Below, one piece after another: positions 1 to 5,209 of a stretch of DNA of 5,209 nucleotides. Positions within the stretch are counted from its first letter, which is position 1; every line of letters begins with the position of its first letter. Origin of the DNA: Deltaproteobacteria bacterium (GTDB taxonomy: Bacteria > Desulfobacterota > G020345765); contig JAUWWP010000220.1 of NCBI GenBank assembly GCA_030616835.1, positions 1 to 5,209 of the forward strand. The letters run 5' to 3'. The notes under the pieces were generated by a model, which was not told the DNA's origin, ran no database searches, and worked only from the letters and a program-made list of their open reading frames with translations. Both the position numbers and the translations under genes were made by a program.

Positions 1-408
1 TCGGCTCATCGCTCTCCCCAGAGAGCCCGGGATTATGCTCAGAGTGCAGTCAGTAAGGGATTGGAAGTGATTATTGCTGGGGCCGGAGGTGCTGCCCATC
101 TGGCCGGGGTAATTGCTACCGAAACCACCCTTCCGGTAATCGGGGTTCCTCTGGATACGACTTCTTTAAAGGGTCTGGATGCTCTGCTCTCTACCCTTCA
201 GATGCCCGGGGGAGTACCGGTAGCAACTATGGCCATTGGCAGAGCGGGGGCCAGAAACGCCGCAGTATTTGCGGCCGAGATTCTGGGGATAAAGTATCCG
301 GAGATCAGGAAAAGAATTGAGAAGTATAAGAAAGAATTGGCCCGGGAGGTAGAAGAGAAGGATCGGAAACTAACTCAGAAATCAAAAATTAACCCCCAGA
401 AGTCCTGA
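1..408 (+). CDS. purE: PurE, N5-carboxyaminoimidazole ribonucleotide mutase (class I), 5' partial
   Basis: This enzyme moves the carboxyl group of N5-CAIR to C4 to give CAIR in cytoplasmic de novo purine synthesis, downstream of PurK. The frame is open from base 1, so the N-terminus lies outside the window; 135 residues are visible. They begin with SAHR (residues 1-4), the class I active-site motif; the His at position 3 corresponds to the catalytic His of E. coli PurE. GAGGAAHLAG follows at 27-36, then VIGVP (46-50) and the QMPGGVPVATMAIG segment (67-80), all typical of bacterial class I PurE. The motif reads SAHRSP rather than the more usual SAHRTP. A charged C-terminal helix (about 99-125) is normal for the family, while the last ten or so residues are a slightly long Lys-rich tail. 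TTG at 61 cannot be the start because it would remove the SAHR motif. The class I identification is secure; no purK is visible. Confidence 0.95.
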   Translation, partial: SAHRSPQRARDYAQSAVSKGLEVIIAGAGGAAHLAGVIATETTLPVIGVPLDTTSLKGLDALLSTLQMPGGVPVATMAIGRAGARNAAVFAAEILGIKYPEIRKRIEKYKKELAREVEEKDRKLTQKSKINPQKS

Positions 409-436
409 CCTATCATTGCGCTCAATGGGTATTCTA

Positions 437-1081
437 ATGGCTAAAATAATAAAAATAGATCCTTTAGCACCACCAATCTCGGCTTTGGAGGAAGCTGCTG
501 ATATCCTGAGAAAGGGAGGTATCATCGCTTATCCCACTGAGACTTTCTACGGATTAGGGGCCGATGCCTTCAATGAGGTTGCAATAAAGAGGCTTTACCA
601 GATAAAAGGCCGGGATTTGAATAAGCCAATATCTATTCTGATCAAAGATCAGAAGATGCTAAAACGGGTAGCTGATTCTATTCCCTCCATAGCAGAGAGA
701 TTGATACATGAGTTCTGGCCGGGACCCCTTACCCTAATCTTTAAGTGCCAAGATCAGTTGCCTTCCTGTTTAACCGGAGGAACAGGGAAGGTTGGGGTAC
801 GGATTTCCAGTCAGTTGACGGCTCAGAGACTTCTGGAGATTCTGGACTTGCCGATTACTGCCACCAGTGCTAACCTAAGTGGGGGGAAGAGCCCGATCAC
901 GGCTCAAGAGCTCTTGGGCATCTCTACTAACGGAATTGATCTGATCCTGGACGGAGGAAGACTTTCGGGTCAGCGGGGCTCTACCATTGTTGATCTTACC
1001 CTTTCACCACCAAAGATTATCCGAGAAGGAGAGATTTCCAGCGAGGTTATAAAAAACTTTTTGGCTCTTCACGGAATATAG
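437..1081 (+). CDS. Sua5/YciO/YrdC-family L-threonylcarbamoyladenylate synthase
   Basis: This enzyme makes L-threonylcarbamoyl-AMP from threonine, bicarbonate and ATP. The TsaD complex then transfers the threonylcarbamoyl group to A37 of ANN-decoding tRNAs (t6A). The 214-residue protein is a single YrdC domain with no C-terminal Sua5 domain, so it is of the short TsaC/YwlC-like size class. Visible motifs are GGIIAYPTETFYGLGADA (27-44), KGRDLNKPISILI (57-69; the basic nucleotide-binding K/R plus KP), FWPGPLTLIF (93-102), GVRIS (120-124), TATSANLSG (141-149; the SxN signature) and GSTIVDLT...IIREG (181-198). Start choice is uncertain. ATG 437 (MAKIIKIDP) best fits the family N-terminus but has only a weak GGGT upstream; ATG 425 and TTG 416 are in frame with no better site. 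It lies 28 bp after purE and is probably cotranscribed. TsaC and the related YciO are hard to separate by eye, hence no symbol. Confidence 0.92.
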   Translation: MAKIIKIDPLAPPISALEEAADILRKGGIIAYPTETFYGLGADAFNEVAIKRLYQIKGRDLNKPISILIKDQKMLKRVADSIPSIAERLIHEFWPGPLTLIFKCQDQLPSCLTGGTGKVGVRISSQLTAQRLLEILDLPITATSANLSGGKSPITAQELLGISTNGIDLILDGGRLSGQRGSTIVDLTLSPPKIIREGEISSEVIKNFLALHGI

Positions 1082-1126
1082 TGGAAATTATAATGTCAAA
1101 TGCCAAAACTCAAATATTGTATAAGC

Positions 1127-1154
1127 CCAAATGACAAAATCCAAATGACAAATA
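1127..1154. repeat. 14-bp tandem direct repeat in the left arm
   Basis: CCAAATGACAAA occurs exactly at 1127-1138 and 1141-1152, a period of 14 bp. Related AAATGTCAAATG and AAATGTCAA copies follow at 1154-1165 and 1169-1177. Confidence 0.85.
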
Positions 1155-1259
1155 AATGTCAAATGACTAAATGTCAATCCTTCGGCCAGCCTCCTCAGGA
1201 CATGGCTCGGGACAAGAAGATTTCCTTCTTTTATTTTGTAATTTGAACTTTGGATTTCA

Positions 1260-1287
1260 TTTGACATTTGAGCTTTGACATTTGGAC
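1260..1287. repeat. 14-bp tandem direct repeat in the right arm
   Basis: TTTGACATTTG occurs exactly at 1260-1270 and 1274-1284, the same 14-bp period as in the left arm but in inverse orientation. A degenerate third copy, TTTGAACTTTGG, lies at 1242-1253. Confidence 0.85.
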
Positions 1288-1359
1288 TTAATTATTTACC
1301 CATAGTAATCTGGGGTGAACCATAAATTATTAAAGAAATATGAGTTTTGTCTCTAAAAT

Positions 1360-1365
1360 GAGGGG
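1360..1365 (+). promoter_or_regulatory. Ribosome binding site of the DUF1015 gene
   Basis: GAGGGG ends 8 nt before ATG 1374. This supports that start, which also places the conserved PFHAVRY segment at the N-terminus. No convincing -35/-10 pair was found in the 80 bp between the palindromic element and the gene. Confidence 0.65.
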
Positions 1366-1373
1366 TCTTTATA

Positions 1374-2657
1374 ATGGCCGAAATAGTTCCCTTTCACGCA
1401 GTGCGTTACTCCCAGGAAAAGATAGGGGATCTGGCAGCAGTGGTGGCACCTCCTTATGATGTGATCAGCCCGAAGTGGCAAGAGAGGTTTTACCAGCTGC
1501 ACCCCAATAATGTGATCCGCCTCATTCTAAATAAAGAGGAACCAAATAAATACTCCCGGGCCGCCGGGTATTTTTACCAATGGCTAAAAGAAGGAATCTT
1601 AATCAGAGATGCCCAGCCGTCAATCTATCTTTACCAGCAGAAATATTTATTAATGGGTAAGTCGGAGAAAATAACAAGAGGCTTTATCGCTCTGGCTAAA
1701 TTAGAGGACCCGGATTCCGGGCAGATACGAGCAACAGAGAATATCTTTTCTAAGCCGAGTGCGGATAGGCTTGAGCTTTTGAAGGCCTGCCAGGCCAATC
1801 TGGGCCTGATCCTGTCCATCTATTACGATCCCGAGAGAACCGTAAACCGACTGACCCGAAACAAGATAAGGGAGAAGCCCCTCATCTTCCTAATCGATCA
1901 TGAAGGAATAGAACACAAGCTCTGGCAAATTACTGATTCAGTTATCATTAAAGGGATTGCGGAAATGATCCGTGACAAGACTGTCTTTATTGGCGATGGC
2001 CACCATCGGTATGCGTCTGCTCTGGCCTATCGAGACTTCCAGCGAAAGTCGAGCGGAGTTAATTATGTAATGATGTATTTCTCCAATATCAATGATAGAG
2101 GGATTACTATCCTACCCACCCACCGCTTGATCCATAGCTTGAATGGATACCAGTCAAGGGAGTTTTTAGATGAACTGCAAAAGTTATTTAAAATTAAGGA
2201 ATTTACTTTTAGCCCCCAGGGTGAAGATAGAGCAAGAAAAAAGATGCTAAGAGCCCTTGCTCAAAAGAGAAAAGAAGAAAATGCCTTCGGCTTATTTACC
2301 CGAGGAAGAAATTGCTACTATATTCTTCAATTAAAGGAAAAAGAAAAAAACTCTCTTGCTTCTCAGGATACTCTTCAAAGTTTGGATGTAGCCGTGCTCC
2401 ATAATTTAGTTCTTAAGAAGCTCCTCGATACCGGGGATATTAAACAAAAGGGAGAAGGCAACATTCGCCTTACCCCGGATCCAGAAGAGGCCATTACCGC
2501 GGTCAAGAAAGGTGCGGCTCAATTAGCCTTTATCTTAAACCCCACAAAGGTGGAGCAGGCTACCGAAGTGGCCAGTGCTGGAAAGAAAATGCCCCAGAAA
2601 TCTACCTATTTCTATCCCAAACTCCTCTCAGGCCTGGTTTTCAATAAGATTGATTAG
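1374..2657 (+). CDS. DUF1015 (COG4198) family protein
   Basis: This is a full-length, 427-residue member of the DUF1015 family. Diagnostic segments appear in order: PFHAVRY (6-12) and VVAPPYDVISP (23-33) at the N-terminus; ATENIFSKPSADRLELLKA (120-138); FIGDGHHRYASALAYRD (205-221); MMYFSNINDRGITILPTHRLI (233-253); and the C-terminal MPQKSTYFYPKLLSGLV (406-422). The position of the first block, usually HE.T, here reads ATEN. There is no signal peptide or membrane helix, so the protein should be cytoplasmic. The family is mostly uncharacterised. The DGHHR motif (208-212) recalls the ParB-like/SerK fold, in which a similar DGxxR motif belongs to a nucleotide-using site, and I recall DUF1015 genes near serine biosynthesis genes in other bacteria. 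A small-molecule phosphotransferase role is therefore possible but unproven. No serine gene is visible here. The stop codon is 6 bp before the trmN6-like gene, so the two are almost certainly cotranscribed. Confidence 0.9.
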   Translation: MAEIVPFHAVRYSQEKIGDLAAVVAPPYDVISPKWQERFYQLHPNNVIRLILNKEEPNKYSRAAGYFYQWLKEGILIRDAQPSIYLYQQKYLLMGKSEKITRGFIALAKLEDPDSGQIRATENIFSKPSADRLELLKACQANLGLILSIYYDPERTVNRLTRNKIREKPLIFLIDHEGIEHKLWQITDSVIIKGIAEMIRDKTVFIGDGHHRYASALAYRDFQRKSSGVNYVMMYFSNINDRGITILPTHRLIHSLNGYQSREFLDELQKLFKIKEFTFSPQGEDRARKKMLRALAQKRKEENAFGLFTRGRNCYYILQLKEKEKNSLASQDTLQSLDVAVLHNLVLKKLLDTGDIKQKGEGNIRLTPDPEEAITAVKKGAAQLAFILNPTKVEQATEVASAGKKMPQKSTYFYPKLLSGLVFNKID

Positions 2658-2663
2658 GGTTTA

Positions 2664-3350
2664 ATGGGCTTTTCCTTAAGAGAAGATGAGACCCTGGATA
2701 GCCTTCTTTCCAGTGATCTCAAGATAATCCAGAAGAAGAAGGGCTACCGCTTCTCCCTCGGTGCGCCCCTGCTAACCGATTTCATCCATATCTGTCCCGG
2801 GGATGAGATCCTTGATCTGGGCACCGGAAGCGGAGTGATTCCCTTGATTTTGGCGAAGAAGAGTAATGTTAAGGGAATTGTTGGGGTTGAGATCCAGAAA
2901 GATCTGGCGGAGATGGCCCTAAGAAATGTGCAGTTAAATAATCTGGAAGAGAAGATCACCATTCTCCACCAGGATCTGCGGGAACTTCCGGGTGAGCTTC
3001 CGGCTTGCTCTTTTGATCTCGTGCTTAGTAATCCTCCTTACCGGGCAAGTAGTTCGGGAAGGCTCAACCCTGAGCAGGAGAAGGCCATTGCTCGCCATGA
3101 GCTTACCTGCTCTCTGGGAGAACTGCTTAAGGTTGCCAGTTATCTTGCAAAATCAAAAGGAAAGGTTGCTCTTGTCTATTCGGCCACCCGCCTGGTGGAT
3201 CTAATGGAGGGTCTGCGCAAGGAAGAGCTTGAACCTAAACGTCTCCGCCTGGTCCATCCTGATTCTGGCACTAAGGCAAAATTGATTTTAATTGAGGCGA
3301 TTAAGGGGGGAAAGGTAGATCTGGAGATAATGAGTCCCCTGTTTGCTTAA
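2664..3350 (+). CDS. TrmN6-like tRNA1(Val) A37 N6-methyltransferase (COG4123)
   Basis: This is an S-adenosylmethionine-dependent methyltransferase of the YfiC/TrmN6 group, whose E. coli member methylates N6 of A37 in tRNA1(Val). The 228 residues form one Rossmann-like domain. GYRFSLGAPLLTDF (27-40) is the family's N-terminal signature. SAM motif I is DLGTGSG (51-57), and GVEIQ (74-78) supplies the acidic ribose-binding residue. HQD (102-104) should contact the adenine. SNPPY (122-126) is the N6-adenine methyltransferase catalytic motif. The C-terminal IEAIKGGKVDLEIMSPLF is characteristic of COG4123 and ends slightly early compared with many members. ATG 2664 is preceded by AGGG (2656-2659), which overlaps the upstream stop codon at a short 4-nt spacing and suggests translational coupling with the DUF1015 gene. 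The general class is very secure; the exact tRNA substrate in this organism is inferred. Confidence 0.92.
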   Translation: MGFSLREDETLDSLLSSDLKIIQKKKGYRFSLGAPLLTDFIHICPGDEILDLGTGSGVIPLILAKKSNVKGIVGVEIQKDLAEMALRNVQLNNLEEKITILHQDLRELPGELPACSFDLVLSNPPYRASSSGRLNPEQEKAIARHELTCSLGELLKVASYLAKSKGKVALVYSATRLVDLMEGLRKEELEPKRLRLVHPDSGTKAKLILIEAIKGGKVDLEIMSPLFA

Positions 3351-3416
3351 AAGTTACCCCCAATGAACTTATCCATCCTGAGTGGAGATTTAAGCTCAAA
3401 AATAGAATGATTTGAC

Positions 3417-3445
3417 TTGAAAAAAATCTAAAAAAGTTGTAGAAT
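3417..3445 (+). promoter_or_regulatory. Sigma70-type promoter for the small membrane protein gene
   Basis: TTGAAA (3417-3422) and TAGAAT (3440-3445) are each one mismatch from the vegetative consensus and are separated by 17 bp, the optimal spacer. Transcription would start near 3452, giving a leader of roughly 35-40 nt. A nearby TTGACT at 3412-3417 is a worse fit because it would need a 22-bp spacer. The rest of the 138-bp gap after the trmN6-like gene shows no clear terminator. Confidence 0.65.
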
Positions 3446-3475
3446 TTTAATAAGTATTGAGCTCTTGCGATAAAG

Positions 3476-3483
3476 AAGGAGGT
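3476..3483 (+). promoter_or_regulatory. Consensus ribosome binding site of the small membrane protein gene
   Basis: AAGGAGGT is a full anti-Shine-Dalgarno match, 5 nt before ATG 3489. It is the strongest ribosome binding site in the window and is good evidence that the small frame is a real gene. Confidence 0.85.
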
Positions 3484-3488
3484 AAGTA

Positions 3489-3710
3489 ATGAATTGGATT
3501 CAGATCATAGTTGGTTTGTATTTTGCTTTTGTGGGAGCATACTTATCAATAATCTTGGCAAGGGTATTAAGGCAAAACGGTCGGGTACTGGAAAGGATGG
3601 ATGAGGGGTTTAGAAAGATGGATGAGGGATTCAAACTTATTGCTAAGTTGATTGTTGAAGAGAATGAAACAACCAGGAAGGAAATCCTTACTGCTTTAGG
3701 GAAATCGTGA
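3489..3710 (+). CDS. Small single-pass membrane protein with heptad-repeat tail, unknown function
   Basis: I do not recognise a named family. The 73-residue protein has one hydrophobic segment at about residues 4-26. Basic residues follow it (R25, R28, R32), predicting an outside N-terminus and a cytoplasmic C-terminus. Next come two adjacent seven-residue copies, MDEGFRK and MDEGFKL (37-50). The rest (LIAKLIVEENETTRKEILTAL) is amphipathic and could extend a short coiled coil or helical bundle. The exact ribosome binding site and near-consensus promoter argue for a genuine, separately expressed gene. It sits alone between the trmN6-like gene and the convergent dciA, only 26 bp from the dciA stop codon. 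Small proteins with an N-terminal helix and MDERF-like heptads of varying number occur in many bacteria, but I know of no established role. A membrane-anchored oligomerising or scaffold protein is the most that can be inferred. Confidence 0.8.
   Translation: MNWIQIIVGLYFAFVGAYLSIILARVLRQNGRVLERMDEGFRKMDEGFKLIAKLIVEENETTRKEILTALGKS
3597..3638 (+). repeat. Two tandem 21-bp units encoding MDEGF heptads
   Basis: The units at 3597-3617 and 3618-3638 each encode one heptad. Their first 11 bases (ATGGATGAGGG) are identical and they then diverge. This in-frame 21-bp periodicity could expand or contract without shifting the frame. Confidence 0.85.
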
Positions 3711-3736
3711 TATTTTAATTTAAAATTTTTCCCCGA

Positions 3737-4237
3737 TTATTCTTTACCACGTCGGAATTTCTTAAATTTAGCTTCTTTCACCATCAGGCTTTTGACTAAA
3801 TCTTTGGTAGTTTCGTCCTTCAAAGAAGACACTGTTTCCTCGATTGTTTTCAGGCTTTCGGCATCTAATTCAAAGGTAGGTGGAGGTTCTCTTGTTGCCT
3901 CCGTCTCAGCAGGGCTCCGTGAAGGAAGGGTTCCCAACCGAAAGGAAATACTTTTAACCAGGGTTTTGCCCAGGGATTCATTCAGCTTCTCAATGATCCT
4001 CTCCTTGATAAACTGTAGTTGCTGCATCCAGGCTGAGGTGGAAACTCTAACGAAGAGAACCCGGCCTCTGATGCTCTCCGGCTGAGCATTTCGGGCGATG
4101 GTAGATCCCACCGCTTCGTCCCAGATCTCCCAGATCTTACCTTCTTTGATCTTTATCTCCAGGTCCAATTTTTTAAGGGTCCTCTCCAGAATAGGTCTGA
4201 TCCCCGTCACCCCCTCCTTTTTTCTCCGGAATCTCAT
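3737..4237 (-). CDS. DciA-like DUF721 protein (replicative helicase loading)
   Basis: DciA proteins assist loading or operation of the DnaB replicative helicase in bacteria that lack DnaC/DnaI. The 166-residue product has the DUF721 pattern: a basic N-terminus (MRFRRKK), IRPILERTLKKL (13-24), IWEIWDEAVGSTIARNAQPESIRGRVLFVRVSTSAWMQQL (35-74) with the conserved tryptophans W36, W39 and W70, then LNESLGKTLVKSISFRLG (85-102). After a Pro/Glu/Thr-rich linker (about 103-122) a C-terminal helix-rich segment (LDAESLKTIEETVSSLKDE) ends in a basic tail. ATG 4237 is chosen because the family homology begins just after it. An upstream TTG at 4294 would overlap the GH130 gene by 44 bp and add residues unlike the family. 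The ribosome binding site is weak (TTTGGG), so translation may be coupled to the GH130 gene ending 13 bp earlier. A TATAAT at 4250-4255 on this strand overlaps that gene's stop codon but lacks a good -35. Family assignment is strong; the role is by family. Confidence 0.87.
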   Translation of the reverse strand: MRFRRKKEGVTGIRPILERTLKKLDLEIKIKEGKIWEIWDEAVGSTIARNAQPESIRGRVLFVRVSTSAWMQQLQFIKERIIEKLNESLGKTLVKSISFRLGTLPSRSPAETEATREPPPTFELDAESLKTIEETVSSLKDETTKDLVKSLMVKEAKFKKFRRGKE

Positions 4238-4250
4238 TTGATTACCCAAA

Positions 4251-5209
4251 TTATAATCTACAATTCTCCCATAAATAATCAACCAGGTTATCAAGATTAC
4301 AGCTCAAAAGAATGATATACTTGTCACCAGCTCCACAGTAAATAAGAATTTTATTCCCTCTAACAATCGCACCCACGGGAAAGACAACCGCCGGCACATC
4401 AACCGGATATTGCTCATTGCCCATTAACTCATAAGGTGTAGAAGGAATATAGATTGGATAACGAGTTCGACAAAGGACCTTTTGGAGATCATCCAGATCT
4501 AAAATGGCTGCACATATGGAATAACCTCGCTTAATCTTCTCTGCTAATCCGTATTCCTTGCCGATATCAAGACCTATCTCTCCTACCGCATGATAGATAA
4601 ACAGCCACCCCTTATCTGTTCTAATTAGCGGAGTGGATGGACCTATCTTTTCATGTTCATGAAGATATTGCCCGGCCTTAAGCACTAAATTCTCGTCTTT
4701 TTGATCACGGATCTTCTCCCAATATTTGATATATTTAGAGGGATTCAATAGTTGATCTGCTCCATTGTCGAGAAGGGCAAGGTGGATGTTGGGATGAAAT
4801 CTTAAGAGGATATATGATCTGTCCCGGTGAAAAAACGGAACGGCATTCCGGCTATCAAAACAATCAATTATTCCCTGATAAGTAATATTTATAAAATCAT
4901 TCGTAGAATATATGGCTATCCTATCAGAATTTCCCTCCTTAAAGGGTGGTTTTGTCTTACCGCACCCAACCAGTAAATACCTCTGATTGTGCTTGATAAT
5001 TCTTATATCTTCTATTCCATAAAGGAAGTCTTGATGGTCGGTGCCGCCGCCTTGGATGACAACATTTTGAAACCTCCTGAATTCGATACCATCTTCGCTT
5101 ATTAAAGGCCAGATTTCTGAAATATAGTTCTCGTCAGGCCGGTATCTTTCTCTATTTAGTTTAGTGTCGAAATACTTTATTCTTGTATAATTTTTATGGC
5201 ATCGCGGCA
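4251..5209 (-). CDS. GH130-family glycoside phosphorylase/hydrolase, 5' partial
   Basis: GH130 enzymes are five-bladed beta-propellers that mostly phosphorolyse beta-mannosides; some subgroups are beta-1,2-mannosidases. The frame is open without a stop from the right edge to TAA at 4251-4253, giving 318 visible residues, so the true start lies outside the window. TTG 4748 is internal. Propeller signatures, numbered from the first full codon, are: GIEDIRIIKHNQRYLLV (64-80), equivalent to the family EDPR segment with its catalytic Asp region; DSRNAVPFF (118-126); SYILLRFHPNIHLALLD (131-147), where the family often has HRP; GPSTPLIRTDKGWLFIYHAV (189-208), with H206 in the YHG position; YSICAAILDLDD (229-240); and VVFPVGAIVRGNKILIYCGAGDKYI (274-298). 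Substitutions in the EDPR, HR and K-T-GW positions mean phosphorylase versus hydrolase activity cannot be decided by eye. No signal peptide can be judged because the N-terminus is missing. dciA follows 13 bp downstream. Family confidence is good; the substrate is unknown. Confidence 0.82.
   Translation of the reverse strand, partial: PRCHKNYTRIKYFDTKLNRERYRPDENYISEIWPLISEDGIEFRRFQNVVIQGGGTDHQDFLYGIEDIRIIKHNQRYLLVGCGKTKPPFKEGNSDRIAIYSTNDFINITYQGIIDCFDSRNAVPFFHRDRSYILLRFHPNIHLALLDNGADQLLNPSKYIKYWEKIRDQKDENLVLKAGQYLHEHEKIGPSTPLIRTDKGWLFIYHAVGEIGLDIGKEYGLAEKIKRGYSICAAILDLDDLQKVLCRTRYPIYIPSTPYELMGNEQYPVDVPAVVFPVGAIVRGNKILIYCGAGDKYIILLSCNLDNLVDYLWENCRL

Larger units (their letters stand above)
1086..1293. 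repeat. Long imperfect palindromic intergenic element built from AAATGTCAAAT-type units
   Basis: This element fills most of the 292-bp gap between the sua5-like gene and the DUF1015 gene, starting 4 bp after the upstream stop codon. The arms (about 1086-1156 and 1231-1293) fold on each other. The termini are AATTA and TAATT. Bases 1097-1117 match the reverse complement of 1264-1284 at 18 of 21 positions. CAAATG at 1128-1133 pairs with 1258-1263, and AAATCCAAA at 1137-1145 with 1249-1257. An alternative 13-bp perfect pairing joins AAATGTCAAATGA (1154-1166) to 1257-1269. The centre (about 1178-1215) is far more GC-rich and has a small AGCC/GGCT stem (1188-1191 with 1204-1207). AATTAT occurs directly at both ends (1086-1091 and 1290-1295), which may be a target duplication or only a result of the palindromic ends. 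No protein is encoded. It resembles a MITE- or REP-like dispersed repeat; it could also act as a terminator between transcription units. That role is inference. Confidence 0.8.

Noticed and set aside
1093..1180. CRISPR-like spaced repeats in the left arm
   Set aside because: Units are only about 11-14 bp with no unique spacers of constant length, and they reappear inverted in the other arm.
1261..1280. Two TTGACA hexamers (1261-1266 and 1275-1280) as -35 boxes for the DUF1015 gene
   Set aside because: They are part of the 14-bp repeat units and no -10-like hexamer lies at a usable distance.
1631..1819. Minus-strand open frame of 62 codons
   Set aside because: It lies wholly inside the DUF1015 gene, whose family motifs run through the region on the other strand.
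2744..2962. Minus-strand open frame of 72 codons
   Set aside because: It is the antisense shadow of the SAM-binding part of the trmN6-like gene.
2992..3204. Plus-strand open frame of 70 codons
   Set aside because: It overlaps the NPPY region of the trmN6-like gene in another frame, with no ribosome binding site or recognisable family.
3712..3726. ATTTTAA/TTAAAAT palindrome between convergent genes as a terminator
   Set aside because: The stem is pure A/T with almost no loop, too weak to call although it precedes a short T run.
3792..4085. Plus-strand open frame of 97 codons
   Set aside because: It is antisense to dciA, whose DUF721 motifs are clear.
4250..4255. Minus-strand TATAAT upstream of dciA as a -10 box
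   Set aside because: There is no adequate -35 hexamer at 16-18 bp, and it would leave almost no leader before ATG 4237; the gene is more simply read through from GH130.

Overview
The window looks like bacterial chromosome from an uncultured or poorly characterised lineage. The evidence for Bacteria is a class I PurE, a DciA (DUF721) helicase-loading protein, a TrmN6-type methyltransferase and Shine-Dalgarno sites. Base composition is moderate and the coding is dense. No gene pins down the phylum. The long AAATGTCAAAT-type intergenic repeat is, from memory, common in genomes of candidate phyla such as Omnitrophota, but that is only an inference.

Layout: bases 1-3350 carry four plus-strand genes. 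They are the 3' part of purE (purine synthesis), a Sua5/YrdC/YciO threonylcarbamoyl-AMP synthase (tRNA t6A37), a full-length DUF1015 protein, and a TrmN6-like tRNA adenine methyltransferase placed 6 bp after it. A 208-bp imperfect palindrome built from 14-nt units (1086-1293) splits the four into purE-sua5 and DUF1015-trmN6 pairs. Next comes a solitary small gene (3489-3710) for a one-helix membrane protein with a tandem heptad tail, which has the clearest promoter and ribosome binding site in the window. It converges with a minus-strand pair: a GH130-family glycoside phosphorylase/hydrolase running off the right edge, followed 13 bp later by dciA.

Most genes are housekeeping functions: purine synthesis, two tRNA modification enzymes and replication. 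They do not form one pathway. The items most worth a second look are the structured repeat element, the small membrane/coiled-coil gene, the DUF1015 protein with its DGHHR motif, and the unexpected GH130-dciA pairing. I see no convincing new multi-gene system, no RNA gene, no CRISPR array and no transposase.
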